From Takakia lepidozioides (taxonomy: Eukaryota; Streptophyta; Takakiopsida; Takakiales; Takakiaceae), in contig CM060733.1 of assembly GCA_030704615.1 (NCBI GenBank), forward strand, positions 58,158,001-58,222,000: a stretch of 64,000 bases of DNA, in the 5' to 3' direction. This document shows positions 13,334 through 24,400 of this stretch, in pieces. The first letter of the stretch is position 1; each line of letters begins with the position of its first letter. Position numbers and translations under genes: made by a program. Under the pieces are notes generated by a model. It was not told the DNA's origin and made no database searches. It saw only the letters and a list, made by a program, of their open reading frames with translations.

Positions 13334-15439
13334 CTCCGGCCGAAGATTGTGTGAACAAGAAAAGACATTTCAACATCGTTCTACAAGTTGTGTTGATCAT
13401 GCTTGCGCCATCATCAATGTGGAACATCTACTAAACATACCGCACATAGATGGGGTCTAGACTTGTACTAGGTTTCTTTAACCACTTGAGATTCACTTAC
13501 TTTACCAGCGAATTATGTTTCTTTTTTCTCCCTATATTTTGGATGATAAAGCTTACCATTGTTTAGAAATGGCTTATCACTCCTATGAAATCAAGTCCAG
13601 ACGTCAAATGACCAGGGAGGAGAGAGAGTTTAACTATAAGCATTTAGCTACAATGATGGTGATTGAGTGAACATTTGGAATTTGAAAGGCAGTCGATTCA
13701 AAGACCTCGACATCAAATCAACGTGAGAATGCAAATTTTACTTGATGGTACATGCAGTTGCCTGCTGCACAATCTTCTTATGTAGAGTAATAACAAATCA
13801 ATGTCAAAGATAATGTGTGATTTGTCACTTGACATCAATGGAGTTTCTACGACTGAAGTAGAAGATAATGAACCTAAAGCTATAAAGCACGCTTTGAACA
13901 TCAAAGATCCACAACATACATGCACAACTTCTACAAAATTTGCAAGAGATGATTTAATATAATATCTACATAACAACCAACAAATGGTCCAGTGTTAGGG
14001 TACAAGGCCACCTTATAATTGGTCATGTATTCTAGAAAGCCATGTTGGATGTCACCCATTATGGTCGACCCAACTTTAAAATGGGAATGCTAGGTCAACC
14101 AGTTATTCTATGTATGGGTATTGGATCTTCGAGTACTTGGGGAAGGGTTGGGCAATCGCATGCCCCAGATACGACCGAGTAATCTACTTTCCAAACGGAA
14201 GGCAGTAACCCTTCGAGGTGAAGTGACACCGCCACATGTTACGCTTGTTTCAACAAGAATATTTTTTTTCTAATATTTATACATTGTCAAATACTAGAAA
14301 TACGATAAGGGCTTAAAAACCTATCAGTAAAAAAAAATTTAATCTCATTTGGAGGAGCTGAGAGTATTCATTTCGCCAATTCCACCGTTGTCATCACCAT
14401 GTTGTCCATCTATTGAGATTGTTTATAATAATACAGGCTTTCAACCTCCAAGTTTTTTTTAGTTTTTTTTTATTTTAATTCTCTTAGTCACGGTGTCATT
14501 TTTTGTCTCCAAACCTCACAATTTTTCTCCTACAAGTTCAAAACTTCAACCAATATACCAACGCATTTGTTTGATTGAATCATCATATCCTCAAAAGATC
14601 AATTTGTATCTCGCACTTCTATCTACAGAACCAAATTGATAATCTCCAATACCTCCAGTACTTTTTTTCTTGGTTTGTCAAATCAGTGCATGGAAGAATA
14701 AAACGCAAAGAAGAATATCTTAGAATGGAGCCTAAAAGAAATGCACTTGAGGCCAATGTTGGGTCAATTGGTTGATGGAAGTGTTTTGCTAAATACATGG
14801 TGCATGTAGTTATATTGGATCCTCTTTGTAGGAGGAGACGCACCAACCTCTTAGAGGCCATAGACACCAATGTAGCTTGCAGTATTCATGTGTAGGTTTT
14901 ATGTCAATACATTGTGCGAGTTGAAAGCCGTGTATATGCCAGCCTTCCACATGTAAAAACAACATTCTCAAACAGTTCGTTAATTGAGTAACACATGGTT
15001 CAATTAGGCACCACGTTGGGAAATGCTCTAATCTATGGGCTTTCATAGGCGTTTAGGCCGCACCCTTGGACTCTGGACCTCATGCCCGTGAAGGCCGGTT
15101 AAGGCATTCTTCGATCCTTATGTAATATGAAATATTGATGATGAGATGTTTGTTCTCAAATTTCTTGAGAAAAATGAGATGGCTTCCATAGATAACTGAT
15201 CGACATATTGGGCATGTTTTAGATGGAATATCACAACCCCAATGTTAATTGGCGTCGAAAGATAATTAAAATCTAGGATTGAAAAATTTGGGGAGATCGA
15301 GTGAGGACACCATATTGAAACTTATCATCATTTTGTTATAGGCAATACACTCATATGTAAGAAGGACCTACTATTTATAGGTTTAATAAGAGATGTGAAA
15401 AATCCAAAAAAAAAAAGACATAAGTGAGGTTCCTATAGA
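12609..15439. other. 3' flank of the dioxygenase and intergenic DNA
   Basis: Possible polyadenylation signals (AAATAAATAAAAAATAAAC near 13,051-13,069) follow the dioxygenase. A GA microsatellite is listed separately. The remaining sequence is AT-rich with only short open frames, and I recognise no gene or transposon ends in it. Confidence 0.45.
13292..13331. repeat. (GA)n microsatellite
   Basis: About 20 uninterrupted GA dinucleotides. Confidence 0.95.
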
Positions 15440-15980
15440 ATGACAGAATGTATTGAAAGAATTCAAAGCTATATTTTCAGATAACCTACCATCACGACTT
15501 CCACCAAAGAGAAGAGTATATCATAATATTGAGGTTGTTCTAAGTAGTACTCATTCTTATAAAGTCCATTATCGATTAGCACCAAATCGGTTGGAAAAAT
15601 GTAAAGCTCAAGTGGAGGAACTAATAGACTAAGGGTATCTCCTATATGGAATGTTGGTGTTGTTAACTTATTTGTAGATAAAAACAAAATGAAGCAATAC
15701 GGGTGTGCATTGACTATCGAGCACTTAACCAACAATCGGTGAAAAATAAGTACATGTTATCACGCATGGCCGATCTATTTGACGGTTAACCAACTGCGAG
15801 AAGCAAAATATTATACGAAACTTAATTTAAATGGTGGATACAATCAAATTTGAATCATTGATGAAGATTTACATAAGACCGTCTTCTACGCTAAGCATGG
15901 ACATTTAGAATACATGGTTATGTCAGTTGGTTTCATCAATTGTACCTTCCACTTTGGCAATGGCTGCAAGATGTCCGTAT
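15440..15980 (+). pseudogene. Decayed Ty3/gypsy reverse-transcriptase fragment
   Basis: Translated on the plus strand with several frameshifts and stops, the segment follows the order of a Ty3 RT N-terminal region: a lead-in with LPSRLPPKR, then YRLAPNRLEKCKAQVEEL (compare YRLSPxELEELKxQVEEL), a DYRALNQ block, and a final 'GH-E-VM..GF-N' block just before the position where the catalytic YxDD should be. It is separate from, and more decayed than, the Ty3 element at 17,465. No LTRs were found for it. Confidence 0.65.
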
Positions 15981-17464
15981 TTTTCATGGTTGTAACGTTG
16001 TCGAGTTTCCCTTTGTCCTTTTGTACGTAAAACTGTTGTGGTGGTCGCATCTTTGTCATTTAATTTCACTCATCGTTGTGTGTTATCCTTCCCATATCTG
16101 ATTCTCAGCCTATTTCTTTGAGGGTATATGAAGTTATCTCGTCTTCAAAGATTTCCAAGCTCCATAGGTGTTGGTCCGTACTGATTCAATGATTTTCTTC
16201 TTCAATCATCTCTTAAAGTTGTCTAATGTTTCTGCAGGCTCATGTCTTCGATTTGGACTTGAAGATTCAAAACATAATTTTAATCAATATAATTCCGCAC
16301 AGTAGACTGCAGTCCCTTCTATGTCGCTATAAATTTCAGTAATTGTATGCTGGCTTTTATGTGCTTTGGTTATGTGTTATATGTGCGAAAAAATGGAGGA
16401 GATAAACTTACAAGGTATATCTGATCAAAATTATTGTCCTCTTGGAAGTCAATCAAACTCTAGACAATGGCTCCCCCGATTATGTCGTACGGTCATGTGA
16501 GTGCTGCTTTTAGCGATTCTGTAAAAACAGCTCATGTAACTTTTATTGGAATGTTAAGACTGCAAAAGACATCAGTGGCTTAGGATATGTGACACACAGA
16601 TGTTACCACCATACATGTGCCAATGCTAGGACTGTCTATAAGGTGAGGACTCGGAAAATACCCTCCGTTCTCTTTATCATCCTTCCACAATAACAATTCT
16701 TCTTTCGTAATTTGTCTCATCTCCCATGTCTATAACCATGTTGATGTATTGTCGAGTAGAAAAGATTGGATGAACAATCCGTAGTCCAAATCATTTAATG
16801 TAGGGAAATACAATCAATGTACATCCATTCAATAAATCCATCATTCCAGCACTCTCATGGCTCGACTTCTTTTATACGACTCAACCTTACACATCTTGGT
16901 CATCATTTGCAGTATTAATATATCTGATCCACCGGCGACCAGTCTTGATGCGGTTGATTGTCTTACTTGTTTAAACTTTAAGCTCATCCATCAACATGTT
17001 GTTTTGTTGTTGGGCAGTGAGTCGTGACAATAGCATTTTGTAAGTCGTGTAAGCGCTATATTATCCACACCATCTGATCATTGGGTTGATTAGTATTATG
17101 TCCATTGGTAACCATCTTTTCATTGTTCACCATCTTGCTCTACAACTTTTTGTTTCATTTTGTTCTTCCGAAATTGTAGACTATATTTATATTTATATTT
17201 TAATATAGTTTGTTGATATTACAATCCCAAACTATCTTGTACATTATTATTGTAATATAAAATGAACGTCTAAACTCATGACCAAGTTTATGATTTCTCT
17301 TTCAAATTCTACAACTAAAAATCGTATAAGAAAATGTTTGTTCATGGTTCGCACATTGACATTGAATACATTTGGTAGTGGAAAATTGGGCGGTATGTAT
17401 CTACTCCAATCCATGAACTATGTATATATTAGTGTTGGTCTAATATGTATAATAATTTAGGTAT
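15981..17464. other. AT-rich intergenic DNA, possibly gag-like on minus strand
   Basis: No open frame above about 60 codons. On the minus strand around 17,130-16,900 there is a run rich in N, Q and T codons that could be a decayed retrotransposon gag start, but this is weak. Otherwise I see nothing. Confidence 0.3.
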
Positions 17465-18069
17465 TATCACGGACATAGCCCAGAGGAACTTATCAGGAAT
17501 AAATATCAGAAGTTACCATGTTACAGGAAGTTACTATGATCTATCATGATCTACCATGATTTACCATAAGTTATCATTAGTCACCAAATTACTATGAGTT
17601 TATTAAATTACCGATAGTAACTTGGGAAACTGTTTAGGAAGCTTCCTTTGGGAGAAACTTCTCCATCAAGATACCTCATTTGTTAAAGGAACTTCTCCAT
17701 CAAGAAACCTCCATTGGGGAAGCTTCTTAGGGAACTTTCTAGTAGCCAATATATATATGAGGCGAGACTGGACACTCTTCAGTCTCGCCAACACAAGTTC
17801 AAGCTACTCTTATTTCCAGTCCCAGTACTCCAGCTCAACTTCCAGTACTCTAGCCCAGTTTCTAGTATCTGGAACTTTAATCCAGTTTCCAGCATTCCAG
17901 TATTCAAGTCGAGTTCCAGTATCTTGTACTCTTGTCCATTGTTATAAAGATCATCTTGATTCATATTTTCCCATCATGCATTCGGCCACGCCGACCTCGG
18001 CTTCTTGTCTAGTCTTGTACCTCTAGTCTGATCTCTTGTTTATGTTCAGTCATATTCTCGTCTTTGATA
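17465..18069 (+). repeat. 5' LTR of the Ty3 element
   Basis: Homologous along its length to 61,174-61,688, with indels in the first half. It begins TATCACGG (TGTCACGG in the 3' copy) and ends TTTGATA (TTTGACA in the 3' copy), so the ancestral ends were TG...CA. It carries a TATA run at 17,749-17,758. I see no standard initiator-methionine primer-binding site directly after it. Confidence 0.85.
17749..17789 (+). promoter_or_regulatory. LTR TATA box followed by a perfect hairpin
   Basis: A TATATATA run is followed at once by GGCGAGACTG (17,761-17,770), a 9-base loop and CAGTCTCGCC (17,780-17,789), a perfect 10-bp stem. The same TATA and hairpin are intact in the 3' LTR (61,386-61,425) although the rest of the LTR has diverged. 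By position, the hairpin would lie at or near the 5' end of the retroelement RNA. Confidence 0.65.
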
Positions 18070-18107
18070 GTTTGGCAAAACTAAAGTTTATCCTTTAGTT
18101 AGTTAAG

Positions 18108-19139
18108 ATGGAAGGCATATTTGCGGAAATGGTCGTCACATTGCAGAGCCTCCAGCTCCAGATGCAAAAGTTCACACCTTTACTGTCTAACTACAAGCTG
18201 ATCAGTCTCAAGATCTTGACAACGCTCTCAACAATCTGCAACAACAAATTTCAGAATTGAAGGAGTCGAACAATGGATCTTCAACCATACGAGTCCCTAC
18301 TGTGACATCTCATATTACAACGGTTTCTCCACATCTTCAAGAGATTACGAGAAAACCAAAGGTTAACATGTCCGAGAAATTTGATGGGACGAGATCAGGA
18401 TTTCATGGTTTTATACAAGTACGATTGTTCCTACGACTACATCCACAACCCCGATGAAGGTATTCAAGTGGGATTCATGGGCGCCCTTCTATCAGGCACT
18501 GCCCTATCTTGGTTTGCACCGCTGTTAGAAAAAAATTCATATTTACTATACAATTTTGAAACGTTCATGTCCAAGTTCACTGCAACTTTTGGAGTGAATG
18601 ATAGAGAAAGAGTTGCAGAGACAAAGATGCGAAATCTACGACAAGGAGCGCGTCCTGTTTCCGTTTATGCTACCGAATTTTAACAACTTGCATGCAACCT
18701 CGACTGGAATGAGAAGAGCCTCATTAGTCAGTTTTGATGTGGGCTAAAAGATGATGTGAAAGATTTGTTGCTGACCATGCCAAACGTGAGTACACTAAGT
18801 GAATTTATCACCCAAGCCATTGCATGCGATAATCGTTTGTTCAAAAGACGTCAAGAAAAACGATTTAAATGGTCGATGACACACCATGCCGCTGCTACTA
18901 CAGCACCAAACACAACGATCCATCGGACATCCAGTAGTGATCCTATGTAGATTGATGATGTCCGATTCAGGCCATTGATGCAACAAGAAAAACAACGACG
19001 ACACTCAAATGGTTTATGTCTCTATTACGGAGAAAAAGATCACATAACATTAAACTGTCCCAGAAGATTCAAAACTCGGGGTGCAACTCCAGCGTTAGAT
19101 ACGATAAGGTCGGAAAATGAAGATGTCCAGTCACAGTAG
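18108..19139 (+). pseudogene. Ty3 gag with zinc knuckle (decayed)
   Basis: Starts at an ATG 38 bases after the LTR. The capsid-type region includes VNMSEKFDGTRSGFHGFI, then GIQVGFMGALLSGTALSWF after a frameshift, and ALSWFAPLLE-like retrotransposon gag helices. Near the end a nucleocapsid motif reads LCLYYGEKDHITLNCP, a CCHC zinc knuckle whose second cysteine is tyrosine. Several stop codons and two frameshifts break the frame. Gag packages the element RNA into virus-like particles; this copy cannot make a complete one. Confidence 0.75.
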
Positions 19140-19144
19140 GGACC

Positions 19145-19560
19145 ATGCGGCTGGACACCATCAATTCTTCACCTAAAAAATATCTTTTTCTACATCCAGA
19201 CCCTATACTTTGTTTCACAGTTCCAGTAAAGATCAGGATGCAAAATCGAGATATTTTCACGGAAGCACTTTTGGACTCGGACGCTTCAGCGTATTTTATT
19301 GACAAAGACTTTGTGAAGCAACACAATTTAACGCTCGTAAGAAAGAAATTTTTGGCCCCTGTTGAAATCATCGATGACCGTTATCATAAGGAAACTTTGA
19401 CCATGACACTTGACCTCTTGAAGTGAAGCTTGAAAATTAAGCATCACGGATTGTTTTCAACGTCATCCAGTCTCCAATGAATCATGTGATCCTTGGACTT
19501 CCCTGGTTTGTACTTCATAATTCTGATATCGACTGGCGATCGCGAAAAATCTCAGCAAGA
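19145..19560 (+). pseudogene. Ty3 aspartic protease (decayed)
   Basis: The protease active-site region reads LLDSDASAYFID where active Ty3 proteases have DSGA; glycine is replaced by aspartate. After a stop at 19,424-19,426, homology resumes with HVILGLPWF and DIDW, typical of the C-terminal flank of Ty3 protease. It follows gag with a gap of only a few bases, the usual gag-pol order. Confidence 0.7.
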
Positions 19561-19689
19561 CAAAAATGCAAAAGTATCAAGGGTATTCAACCCCTGTTTC
19601 TTGGAACTAGAGTCTTCATGAGAGCTACAAAGAAAGACGCGACATTTGTACTTTATGCAGCTCCGATCAAGACCCCAACAGACCAAGGT

Positions 19690-20693
19690 ACTTCGACATT
19701 ACCCACTCAATATCAAGATTTCAAGGATGTCTTCGAGAAGAAAAATGTAGACATGTTGTCAGAACATCGACCTTATGATTGTGCAATTGAGTTCAAGAAG
19801 AAGCCCAACCACCATTCGGCCTAATCTACAATTTATCTCAGACGGAGTTGGCTCCTTTACGCGAATACATTAATGAAAATTTGTCGAAAAATTTCATTCG
19901 ACATCTGAAATCACCCACAGGATCAATTATCTTATTCGTGAAGAAGAAAGACGGATCGTTACGCATGTGTGTGAATTATCATGGGCTCAACAAAGTCACT
20001 ATAAAAAATCGTTACCCACTATCGCTGATTTTCGGACTCCACGAATAACTTGGACGAGCAAATGTTTTTACAAAGATCGACTTGAAAAAAACTTGAAAAT
20101 ATTTGAAAAAACTTGAAAAAAAAACTATTTTCAAGACGAAAAAATAAAATAAAAAAATAAAAGCTTTTCGCACAAGGTACGGACATTTCGAATACAGTTT
20201 TATGTCTTTCGGTCTTACAAATGCTCCAGCAATTTTTCAACACGTGATGAATGACATTTTTCGAGAATTTTTAGATGGCTTTGTAGTCATCTATTTGGAC
20301 GACATTTTGATATTTTCACAGAACGAAGAGGAACATGGTCGCCATGTATGCCTTGTCCTTGATAAATTGAGGGGGGGGGAAAAAAAACAAAAAAAAACAA
20401 ACAAACAAACAAATTATATGTCAAATTGGAAAAACGTATTTTCCATCAATCTGAATCGAATTTTTTGGGCTACATCACTTCCGACAAATGAGTCTTTATG
20501 GATCAGAAAAAAATACAAACCATCATCGAGTGGATAAAACCAACTTCGGTCCAAGATGTACAATGTTTTCTCGGATTTACAAATTTCTATAAAATCTTCA
20601 TCAATGACTACTCCAAAATTGTTGCACCATTGACGCGACTCATAGGGAAGGACAATTTACATGGGACGAGAAGGGTGACCAGGCATTTGAAAG
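19690..20693 (+). pseudogene. Ty3 reverse transcriptase, interrupted
   Basis: RT blocks in order: [30 protein letters not shown], then KIDL at about 20,077. Next comes an A-rich stretch (20,085-20,165) in which the expected RT sequence is replaced by repeats of CTTGAAAAA. The homology returns with GHFEY-like and [12 protein letters not shown], the catalytic YLDD (at about 20,293) and QDVQCFLGFTNFYKIFI of the connection region. A second A-rich insert lies at 20,370-20,412. The element stops being recognisable at about 20,693, just after LTRLIGKDN and a frameshifted TWDEKGDQAFE block. Confidence 0.8.
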
Positions 20694-21429
20694 CCCGGTT
20701 ATCAGCGTCCCGTCCGTCCGTCAGCGTCAGGTCACGTCATATCTGACGCTGACGGGACCTCCATCACGTCAGGTTCGGAGAATATTTTGGTAAAAATAGT
20801 ACCAGATAAAATACTGCCACCTAAGCAGCCACGTCGCCGACACGGAGGCAGTGGCAAATACATTTTAAAAATTAACAAATGAACGCGACCGCCAATTATG
20901 GTGGTCGCTTTGTTTTTCGAAATAAAAAAAGAAATAGCGACCGCCATATTGGCGGTCGCTTCAATTTTTTTTTTTAAAGCAAGATTGGCGGTCGCATTGG
21001 CGGTCGTTTTTTTTTTTAAATATTAAAAAAAATAGTAATCGCCATATTGGCGGTCGTTTCAATTTATTTTTAAACAAAAGCAAGATTGGCGGTCGCATTG
21101 GCAGTCGTCTAATTTAAAAAAGAAAACAAGCTACTGCCGTATTGGCGGTCGCACAATTTTGCAAATATATACAGAACAAGCGACCGCCATATGGCGGTTG
21201 GATAATTTCAAAAACAAAATTAAAATTAAAACAAGCGACCGCCATATGGCGGTTGGATAATTTCAAAAATTTAAAAAAAAAAACAAGCAACCTCCATTTG
21301 GCGATGCCTCTCATTTTTTAATAATTGGGTATTGAATGCACCTATGGGCCCCGCCAATACGGCCCATGGGGTGAGCTCATGAACCCACCTCCTTTTGACC
21401 GGGTCTAGATTCTGAATTTTTTTTAAGTC

Positions 21430-21665
21430 CTAGTTCTTTAACGGCAGCGGACCTTCTAGCGGATTGGCCAAACCCTCAACAGACTGACTCCAATTGGCGA
21501 GCGGACTGAGCAGCGGATTGGCGAGCGGACTGGCGAGTGGACTGACTGGCGAACTGGCGATTGACCGACGATTGACGAACGGACTGACCAGCTGACTGGC
21601 GATTGGCGAGCGGACTGACTCAGTCCGGCAGACTGGCAAGCGAACTCACCAGCAGACTGGCGAGC
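21430..21665. repeat. GACTGGCGAGCGGATTG tandem repeat
   Basis: A run of short degenerate units built from GACTGGCGAGCGGA / GGACTGACTGGCGA, about 12-20 bases each, fills this stretch. It sits in the sequence that interrupts the left palindrome array. Confidence 0.8.
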
Positions 21666-21839
21666 GCCTAACTCCAACCTTCATACCCTCTTCAAACAAA
21701 ATATACATTTATAATTAACACACATTACCACCACAATGTAACATGCCAGGATTTGAACAACAGACCTCACGTTCATCACAAGTTGTTCTTTAGCATCGCA
21801 CTAGCCGCTGCTTTCTGCAAACCCTTGAAATAATTATTT

Positions 21840-22045
21840 ATTTATCTTCATATCTTCAGGTGTTTTGTGGGCCCAACAGACTCGCTTCCCCTGCGCGCGC
21901 CTTGGGGCGGCTGACCCGAGCAGACTGACCCCGCCGGGTAGGGGTCGCCCCACCCTGCACGACCCCCTATGCCACCCGCGGGCTCCGCCACAACCACGCG
22001 TGCCCGCATTCAAGTCCCAATTATCAAACAATGAGAAGCTAACAA
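21840..22045. other. GC-rich segment inside the left array
   Basis: A GC-rich stretch (GGGCCCAACAGACTCGC..., CGCGCGCCTTGGGGCGGCTG) ending just before the palindrome array resumes at 22,048. Short open frames on both strands look random. Origin unknown. Confidence 0.3.
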
Positions 22046-23089
22046 TAAGAAGCTTTGGCGGTCACTTAATTTCAAAAATATATAGAAAAACAAGCGACCG
22101 CCATATGACGGTCGATAAATTTAAAATGATATTAAAAAAACAAACGACATATGAAAATAAAAGCAACCGCCACACCGGTGGTCGCTCATTTTAAAATAAA
22201 ACAATGTTTACGACCGCCAATCTGGCGGTCGCTTAAATTTAATAATATATAAAATTAAAGCGACCGCCAGCCTGGCGGTCGCTTTAACTTGAAAATATAA
22301 AGATTAAAAGCGACCGCCTTACTGGTGGTCGTGTTTTTTTGAAAATATTAAAAATAAAAGCGACCGCCAGTAAGCCTTACTGGAGGTCACGTTTTTAAAA
22401 AAATATTAAGAATAAAAGCGACCACCATATTGGCGGTCGCTTTATTTTAAATATACAAACAAATGAAGCGACCGCCATACCGGCGGTCGCATTATATTTT
22501 GAAATAAAAAACAATAACGACCGCCATACGGGCGGTCGCTTAAATTTAAAAATATACAAAATAGAAGTGACCGCAATATTGCACAAAATGAAAGGAAATA
22601 AAAGCGACCGCAATAGTGGTGATCGCTTGTTTTTCATAAAAAAAATAAAAATATCGACCACAGTACTAGCGGTCGCTTAATTTCAAAATTATAACAAATA
22701 TGGTTGTACCGTTTTTTTTCGGTGGGCGCTATTGGTTCGTCATTTATTCATTTCACTTTTATTTCACTTTCATCCTTCCTAGATCATATATAAGGGAGCA
22801 GGGTCACCAAGCTCCTCACTTCTTTTGGCGCAAACACTTGAGGTTGCTTTGGATGTTCTCTTCCATTGAACGAGAGTGTAGCCCAAGAGGAGGGTGCGCA
22901 ATTTTTGCCGTTGTGGCTTCCATCAAAACCACTTCAGCAGATTGTGTATAAGCTCAACACTACAACCCACATCAATCCACTTGGGTTGGTGACAGGTGTA
23001 GAAGTGTTGGGCTATCGCATTGCACTTTACATTCACAACACGTTTATTTATAAGTGACTGTTTTTTGTTTTTTGTTTTTAATACCCAAG

Positions 23090-23195
23090 GCGACTCTTGT
23101 GAGACTTCAGGTGTCATTGGACAAGTGGATTGTGCCGGAGCAACACCTGCTTCAACACCTCTTTGTACCCCTACACTTCAATGGAGTAGAGGATT
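23090..23195 (+). pseudogene. hAT transposase, 5' piece left of CACTA-1
   Basis: An open frame begins after a possible splice acceptor (TACCCAAG, ending 23,089) and runs to the CACTA-1 insertion point in the codons for W-S-R-G. Removing CACTA-1 and one ATT target copy joins this frame, without a stop, to the hAT frame at 34,088. A BED zinc finger would be expected further upstream; 22,890-22,960 has a C-x-C pair that might be its remains, but I cannot support it. Confidence 0.55.
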
Positions 23196-23560
23196 CACTA
23201 CTACAGAAACCGTTTTTCGAACACCACCCATAGTTCACACCTGGCACTTTGAACATCTCCTCTTACACCCATGTGAGGTGATCTGGACCATTGTAGGAAA
23301 ACCCACATGGTGTTACAAATTTCACACTCGAATGACACCCATACGGTCAACGGATGTTGACCAAGATAATGCATATGGGGCATTTGACATGAGTGTGAAA
23401 TGAGTCATGGAGTGTGAGGTTAGTGTGAGATGTCCTACAGGAATTTGGGGCAACTATATGGCGTGGCACATTGACCATCCAGGTGGAAGATAGATGGATG
23501 AAATGACTTCCACCTCTATTCAACATGCCTTGGACGACATAACACATAGACTTTTATTTA
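23196..23560. repeat. CACTA-1 left terminus and subterminal motifs
   Basis: After the terminal repeat there are many copies of TCACAC / GTGTGA (for example TTCACACC at 23,236, TCACAC at 23,321, GTGTGAAATGA at 23,393, GTGTGAGG at 23,412, GTGTGAGATG at 23,424). The same motif is dense at the right end. In En/Spm, short subterminal repeats bind the TNPA protein; here that role is inferred. Confidence 0.7.
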
Positions 23561-24400
23561 GAGAATTTAAAAGTTCAAAAAGGTTATTAGGGTTATGGGG
23601 CTGCATGTAGAGGGCTGTGGGACTTGTAGTTTTTCTTTGCCAGCTCGTTTAGAATCTGAATCCCACCAATGCAAGCCATCCATTTAAGTTGATGCCAAAA
23701 TGCATTTTCATCCAAACATCAAAGCTCTCAAAATAGACAACCTCAAGTAAAATGAGAAGGAGATCGGCAGAACCGAAAGGGCATAGAATTCTCTTCAATA
23801 TTGAACACTGCCTGCAACTATTGGCTATAACTTGCCCTCTGTCCTGTCACATATAATGCCTTCGGGAACCAGCAATCCAAAAAGATGCACTGCTCATGCA
23901 GCTGACGACAATATCATTATGAGAATGTCACACTATAATCAACAATGTACAACAATTGCTTTGAGAAGCTATAGATAAAACTACCACATGTCGTCGCAGA
24001 GATTTGTGAGCGCCAAAAATGTCAATCCCATTTCTGTCCAGTCAACCGTGACCCCTCACAATGAGACAGTCTGAAGCTAAGGTGAGCACGAATTTCAATC
24101 TCTACTAGTCCAATCGTACTAGAGAAATATTCAGTGATCCTAAGAAAAGGTTTTTTTCACCACCTTACAAAAATTGTTCCCAATGACTCCCTCCCTGTCC
24201 ACATTGTTGCTTGATGTCGAGAAGCTTGGACAAAGTGCCTTGCTCTTTGTGACTGGCTCCCTTTTTTAGACAACAAGGTTTTTTTTTTACGGGTGTACTT
24301 CACTCACAACCGTCTTTTTTACACTGCGTCCGAGATATCAATGATCACCCCAGCCTGAATTTTGCCCCACCCTATCAATCGCCAGTGTTTTTTAACTAGT
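23561..24400. other. CACTA-1 internal sequence, no gene recognised
   Basis: Between the left subterminal motifs and the PPR repeat block. Only short open frames. It could be 3' flank of the captured PPR sequence. I see no domain. Confidence 0.3.

Larger units (their letters stand above)
20870..22690. repeat. Left palindrome array, GCGACCGCCA/TGGCGGTCGC family
   Basis: About 20 copies of an imperfect palindrome, arm GCGACCGCCA, 0-4 bases, arm TGGCGGTCGC, repeat every 45-60 bases. The spacers are plain A/T sequence (TTTAAAAATATA-like). Clear copies lie near 20,936, 21,235, 22,212, 22,259, 22,418 and 22,469. Many carry C-to-T type changes in one arm. The block is interrupted at 21,310-22,045 by unrelated sequence. 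Each full copy has four CpG sites. It is not a CRISPR array: the spacers are similar low-complexity sequence. Confidence 0.9.

Noticed and set aside
20700-20760. GTCAGCGTCAG...CTGACGCTGAC as the hAT terminal inverted repeat
   Set aside because: Both arms lie at the left edge within 50 bases and form a local hairpin; no matching copy occurs at the right end.
21720-21830. tRNA-like/SINE head on the minus strand (TGTTCAAATCC)
   Set aside because: The B box is acceptable but the A box is poor (GGCTAGTGCGATGC), and no repeat copy is seen in the window.
20870-22690. CRISPR-like array of spaced palindromic repeats
   Set aside because: The spacers are similar A/T-rich sequence, the repeats vary in both arms, the context is a plant hAT transposon, and there are no cas genes.
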